A stretch of DNA of 53,065 nt from positions 1-53,065 of the forward strand of contig JBMTIM010000016.1 of NCBI GenBank assembly GCA_049437325.1, written 5' to 3'. Below, piece after piece: positions 49,598 through 53,065 of this stretch. How positions within the stretch are numbered: the first letter of the stretch is position 1; every line of letters begins with the position of its first letter. The position numbers and the translations under genes are program-made. Below the pieces are notes generated by a model, which was given only the letters and a program-made list of their open reading frames with translations, did no database searches and had not been told where the DNA came from. This DNA comes from UBA11606 sp049437325. GTDB taxonomy: Bacteria; Actinomycetota; Acidimicrobiia; Acidimicrobiales; Aldehydirespiratoraceae.

Positions 49598-51016
49598 CTA
49601 GGGACCACCGAGCGTTGGCTCGTTGATTTCCGGCACCGCGTGATGGTGGGGATCGGCGTGCTCGATCGCAGCGGCAATCTCGAGCAACTGCTGTTCGGCG
49701 CCGATCGGCGCAACGAGTTGTAGGCCGGCGGGGAGGCCGTCGCTGGTGAACCCGGCAGGGATCGAGATGGCGGGACAACCGGTGGCTGTGATTATGCAGC
49801 ACGACATCATCCAGCCGAGGTAGTCGGTCATCTCCTCACCGCCGACGACGGTCGGAAACTCCCAATTGCTCGGGAACGCTGCGACCTGGGTGGTCGGCAA
49901 TGCGAGGACGTCGACGTCGTTGAACAGGTCGTGGACTCGTCGGTGCAGGTTCGATCGGAGGCGGTCGACCTCGACGATGTCGTCGGCGGTGATGGACTGG
50001 CCGTAGGCCATGTTTTCCTGGACTGTCGTTTTCATGCGGCTGATCTGCTCGGCGGTGAACGCATCTGCCAGTCGCCGATAGTTGATACCCCGAATCACCC
50101 GAAAGATTCGTTCGGCGCCGTCGAGCGACTCGTCGATTTCCGTGATGGTGCCCACAGCACCAGCGGCGCGCCGGGCGAGCGCCATCGGCTCCTGTTCGCA
50201 CACGAAACTCCCGCCGACATCGCCCATCCACCCGATGCGTGGGGCGGTGGCGAGTTCGCGTAGCATCCGGAAGCCCGAAGGATCGATCGGGCGACTGATC
50301 GCGTCGAGTGGGTGCGGCCCGGCGAGTACGGCGAGCAACAGTGCCGTGTCGGCAACGGTGCGTCCCATCGGCCCTTCGACCCCGAATCGCGAGAGCGAGT
50401 GACTCCGGGCATCAGGATTGGGAACGGTGCCCACGGTGGGGCGAAGGCCCACGACGCCGTTGAACGCAGCAGGGTTTCGGAGCGATCCGCCGAGATCGCT
50501 CCCATCGGCGACCGGCAACATACGAGCAGCCAGCGCTGCTGCTGCACCGCCGCTGCTCCCACCGGCTGAGCGGTCGGTGTTCCACGGATTTCGGGTGAGC
50601 CCGTAGACCGGGTTGAACGTGTGGCTTCCCGTGCCCCACTCGGGCGTGTTCGTCTTTCCGATGATCACCGCCCCAGCGGAGCGGAGTCGCTCCGCCACCA
50701 ACCCGTCGCGAGCTTGGGGAGTGAGGGGCATCACCGGTGAGCCATGCGACGTCGGAAGTCCGGCCACGTTCTGGAGATCCTTCACGGCGACTGGCAGGCC
50801 ATGGAGCGGTCCCGACGGCTCATCGAGTGCGTCGAGCATCGCTGCATCGCTGAGCACCGCCTCACGCGCTCGACGAACCGGGATGGCGTTCACGATCCCG
50901 TCCACCTCGTCGATTCGATTCAGGTGGGCAGTGACGACCTCGACGGTGGAGATCTCCCGTGCCTGCAGCCGTTCGGAGAGCTCGGTTGCCGTGGCGGTAA
51001 TCAGCGGGTTGAGCAC
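49598..51016 (-). CDS. Amidase (amidase signature family)
   Basis: This 472-residue amidase has the Ser-cisSer-Lys triad: the Lys in GLPVAVKDLQNVAG, the cis-Ser in NTDRSAGGSSGGAAAALAA and the Ser nucleophile in GSDLGGSLRNPAAFNG. No GatB/GatC genes are present, and the C-terminal part differs from GatA, so it is probably a catabolic amidase of unknown substrate. GTG 51016 follows AATACT on the minus strand (51028-51023) by 6 bases. It converges with the acyl-CoA dehydrogenase, 3 bases apart. Confidence 0.88.
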   Translation of the reverse strand: MLNPLITATATELSERLQAREISTVEVVTAHLNRIDEVDGIVNAIPVRRAREAVLSDAAMLDALDEPSGPLHGLPVAVKDLQNVAGLPTSHGSPVMPLTPQARDGLVAERLRSAGAVIIGKTNTPEWGTGSHTFNPVYGLTRNPWNTDRSAGGSSGGAAAALAARMLPVADGSDLGGSLRNPAAFNGVVGLRPTVGTVPNPDARSHSLSRFGVEGPMGRTVADTALLLAVLAGPHPLDAISRPIDPSGFRMLRELATAPRIGWMGDVGGSFVCEQEPMALARRAAGAVGTITEIDESLDGAERIFRVIRGINYRRLADAFTAEQISRMKTTVQENMAYGQSITADDIVEVDRLRSNLHRRVHDLFNDVDVLALPTTQVAAFPSNWEFPTVVGGEEMTDYLGWMMSCCIITATGCPAISIPAGFTSDGLPAGLQLVAPIGAEQQLLEIAAAIEHADPHHHAVPEINEPTLGGP

Positions 51017-51055
51017 CCCGGGAGTATTGCAGGTCGAGCCTCTAGGCTCCGCCCG

Positions 51056-51121
51056 ATGATCGAACGCGGAAAGACGATGTCGAACGAACTCGGGTGTCGG
51101 CGGGTGGGCGAGCTGTCGTGA
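51056..51121 (+). CDS. Short coupled leader ORF (21 residues)
   Basis: TAGGCT (51043-51048) lies 7 bases before ATG 51056, which opens a 21-codon frame, MIERGKTMSNELGCRRVGEL then Ser. Its TGA (51119-51121) overlaps the GTG start (51118-51120) of the reductase gene by two bases, in another phase. The geometry is that of a leaderless leader peptide with translational coupling. The peptide was not recognised. Confidence 0.4.
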   Translation: MIERGKTMSNELGCRRVGELS

Positions 51122-51957
51122 CTGCCATCACCGTTCTGCACCCGGGGGCGATGGGGGTGAGTGTTGCTGCGTCGTTTGTGGCTGCAGGTCACGACGTTCG
51201 ATGGGTGGCACATGGTCGCAGCGCGGCTACCTCGCAGCGTGCGACTGCAGCCGGTTTGCGGTCGGTCGACGAATTGGCCGCAGGCTGCGAGCATGCCGAG
51301 TTGGTGGTCTCGGTCTGTCCACCCTCCGTCGCAGTCGACGTCGCTCGCGCAGTGGCGGCGACCGGGTTCGCCGGCACGTACCTCGATGCGAACGCGATCA
51401 GCCCGGAAACTGCAGCAGAGGTGGCGTCTGTCGTGGCGGCGTCGGGGGCCACACCCGTCGACGGATCGATCATCGGTATGCCGGCGCATCGGGCCGATAC
51501 GACCCGGCTCTACCTCTCCGGGTCGGGTGCGTCGGAGTGGGTGGACGAGCTCACGGGTGGACCGTTGGCGGTGATCGGGATCGAGGGCGGTATCGGAGCG
51601 GCGTCGGCACTCAAGATGGCGTACGCAGGCTGGACCAAGGGTTCGTCGGCCCTGCTGCTTGCGTTGTTCGCCTATGCGGCCGAGATGGGTGTCGATGGCC
51701 CCTTGCTCGACGAGTGGTCTCGCTCACAGCCACAACTGCCGGGGCAACTCGAAACGAGGGCGGCCGGCACCGGACCGAAGGCGTGGCGCTTCGTCGGAGA
51801 GATGGAAGAGATCGCCTCGGCGCTTCGTGCCGCCGGTTTGAGCGGGGGCTTCCACGACGGCGCGGCAGCCACCTACGCCGCGCTCGGTCGTTTCAAGAAT
51901 GCATCACCGCCGCCCGATTTGGCCGCGGTTGTCGAGGCGCTGCGATCCCGAACGTGA
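51118..51957 (+). CDS. NAD(P)-binding 6-phosphogluconate dehydrogenase-like protein
   Basis: This 279-residue protein has an N-terminal Rossmann domain typical of the beta-hydroxyacid dehydrogenase group (VLHPGAMGVSVAASFVAAGH; VSVCPP). A C-terminal domain of the DUF1932 type follows (ALKMAYAGWTKGSSALLLAL, with Lys). The dinucleotide loop GxMGxxxA is slightly altered. It probably oxidises a hydroxy acid or reduces an imine; the substrate is unknown. The start is a GTG that overlaps a leader ORF, with no Shine-Dalgarno site. Confidence 0.8.
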   Translation: MTAITVLHPGAMGVSVAASFVAAGHDVRWVAHGRSAATSQRATAAGLRSVDELAAGCEHAELVVSVCPPSVAVDVARAVAATGFAGTYLDANAISPETAAEVASVVAASGATPVDGSIIGMPAHRADTTRLYLSGSGASEWVDELTGGPLAVIGIEGGIGAASALKMAYAGWTKGSSALLLALFAYAAEMGVDGPLLDEWSRSQPQLPGQLETRAAGTGPKAWRFVGEMEEIASALRAAGLSGGFHDGAAATYAALGRFKNASPPPDLAAVVEALRSRT

Positions 51958-51960
51958 CGG

Positions 51961-53065
51961 TCACGCCGCCAACCCGGCGACAGGGTGGGTCACCGATCTC
52001 CCGAGTTCGTCGTGCTCACGGTCGAGAAGCGCAGCAGCATCGTTGGTTCGCCCGTCGTTGACGTACGCGGCGAGCAAGGTGTTGGTCACGAGGTCGCTCT
52101 GTGCTCTGCTGCCGCCGATACGGGGGAGTTCGGTCATCATCGGCTCGAGGGTGTCGATCACATCGGCCCAGCGGGCGTTGGCGAACGCGTCGTACGCCCG
52201 TGCCACCTGCGCGCCGAATCCGCCGGCCGGTAGTCGGCCCTGCTCGGCCAACTCGTCGAGCACGGCGATGGTGGCTGCAACCTTGTCACTGTCGCCCAGC
52301 GCCGCATAGGGCAGCGCAGCGTGACAGTCGACAAACACGATCGGTTTGCGGAACGACGTTTCGTAGTGGTCTCGCACGGCCTCCCAGGTCGCGGGGCTGG
52401 ACTCGAGACCGGCGATCGCAGCCCGCCAGAGGAACGACGATGCGTCGGTGAACACGTTGATTGCTGGACTCGTGGTCGTGTCGGGCATGCAGTTTCGGGT
52501 GAAGGCATCCCAGGCAGCGTCGGCGTGTCCCGCTGTCATGAGTACGAGGGCGTAGTGCCACCAGAGGTGACAGTGGAGGATTCCGTCCCGGTCGGTGTCG
52601 GGCACGAATCCGGTCAGGAACTCGAGCGCGTCGGTGTCGGCACCACCCTCGTACAGGACGTGGGCCAGGGTGTGCGCAGCATGAGCGTTGGTTGGCCGCA
52701 ACTCGAGCGCTCGTTCTGCCAGGGTGCGGGCTCGTTCCCAGTCTCCGGTCTCGGCGATGGCAAAGGCGTGGACGGTGAGGAACCACCAATCGTTCCCGTA
52801 GTGCGTGGCCAACGGATCGAGGAACGCTCGTTGCTCTTCGAATCGGCCGATACGGCCGCTGAAGCCGATGGAGCCGAACACACCGCTTGCGGGGGCAACG
52901 ACGAATGCGTCTCGCGGATGCTCGGCCAGGTGCTCCATGGTCAGGTCGAGTGAGCGTGGGATGTCACCGCTGATGATCGCCGCGTAGATCTCGGTGTGCC
53001 GTCGCTCGCGGGCTGTGGTGTCCGCGGCGAGTGTGATCGCTGTCTCCATCCGGTCGCGCGGTTGG
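51961..53065 (-). CDS. TPR protein, TTC38-like, 5' end outside the window
   Basis: The frame stays open to the window edge; ATG at 53049 is probably internal, as the usual start region of TTC38-like proteins is missing. The visible 362 or more residues are TPR-like helices, with PRDAFVVAPASGVFGSIGFSGR, the HYGNDWWFLTVHAFAIAETG segment, PTNAHAAHTLAHVLYEGG and HCHLWWHYALVLMTAG, a pattern of the TTC38 family. It would mediate protein-protein contacts; no enzyme activity is indicated. Confidence 0.8.
   Translation of the reverse strand, partial: QPRDRMETAITLAADTTARERRHTEIYAAIISGDIPRSLDLTMEHLAEHPRDAFVVAPASGVFGSIGFSGRIGRFEEQRAFLDPLATHYGNDWWFLTVHAFAIAETGDWERARTLAERALELRPTNAHAAHTLAHVLYEGGADTDALEFLTGFVPDTDRDGILHCHLWWHYALVLMTAGHADAAWDAFTRNCMPDTTTSPAINVFTDASSFLWRAAIAGLESSPATWEAVRDHYETSFRKPIVFVDCHAALPYAALGDSDKVAATIAVLDELAEQGRLPAGGFGAQVARAYDAFANARWADVIDTLEPMMTELPRIGGSRAQSDLVTNTLLAAYVNDGRTNDAAALLDREHDELGRSVTHPVAGLAA

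Noticed and set aside
30120..53065. Genomic island defined by the tRNA fragment
   Set aside because: No integrase, second tRNA copy or mobile gene is seen to the right within the window, so the island idea is unsupported here.

Overview
The window is high-GC bacterial DNA from an actinobacterium, most likely of the class Acidimicrobiia (inference). The signs are a WhiB-family regulator, the clpS/DUF2017 pair, an aa3-type oxidase cluster with actinobacterial features, a Cys-poor catabolic gene set, and many GTG starts. About two dozen genes begin without a Shine-Dalgarno site. Instead they have a TANNNT-like -10 box placed 5-8 bases before the start codon, which is the layout of leaderless transcripts. 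Genes inside operons mostly overlap by 1-4 bases. No rRNA, CRISPR array, transposase, integrase or plasmid/phage replication gene was seen.

Layout. 1-790: tRNA-Glu (cut by the edge) and plsY. 787-1623: a DegV/FakB-type fatty-acid-binding protein. 1625-3405 (minus): ctaA-clpS-DUF2017, with a 35-bp triplicated repeat at the clpS end. 3462-12646: ctaB and a long respiratory operon. This operon carries a normal cytochrome oxidase (ctaC fused to cytochrome c, ctaD, ctaE, a small subunit IV, ctaG), preceded by degenerate copies of subunits I and III. 12695-18257: an ABC-ATPase relic, an SDR, a coupled serS-methyltransferase-OCD-dehydratase operon, and a crcB pair. 18280-24742: pdxH, a poly-gamma-glutamate hydrolase, a ccdA/tlpA thiol-redox pair, a WhiB7-like regulator with a 489-bp leader, a thioesterase, an MBL hydrolase and orn. 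24795-28915: dut, an RsbW-like ATPase, DUF4031, an alkylsulfatase-like MBL protein and lysC with an internal start. 28950-30110: a scar region with two broken genes and a tRNA 3' fragment. 30120-53065: mostly single catabolic, redox and housekeeping genes (isochorismatase fold, thioesterase, D-aminoacylase-like, GH3, msrA, phzF, SDR, hyuA, flavin reductase, GGDEF, an RDD/2OG-oxygenase/FAD operon, carbonic anhydrase, M28-like, DUF2461, cupin, acyl-CoA dehydrogenase, amidase, a reductase, and a TTC38-like TPR protein cut by the edge).

How it fits together. CtaB and CtaA make heme O and heme A for CtaD; CtaG assists copper delivery; the CcdA/TlpA pair could keep thiols reduced for CuA and the CtaC heme. 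PlsY and the FakB-type protein can both feed acyl-phosphate into phospholipid synthesis. 

The two most notable items are these. (1) A subunit I-like and a subunit III-like protein sit at the head of the oxidase operon; the subunit I-like protein has lost every heme and CuB ligand. (2) The leader of the WhiB7-like gene holds an intrinsic terminator, a mutually exclusive antiterminator segment and a candidate upstream ORF, so it looks like a complete transcription attenuator.
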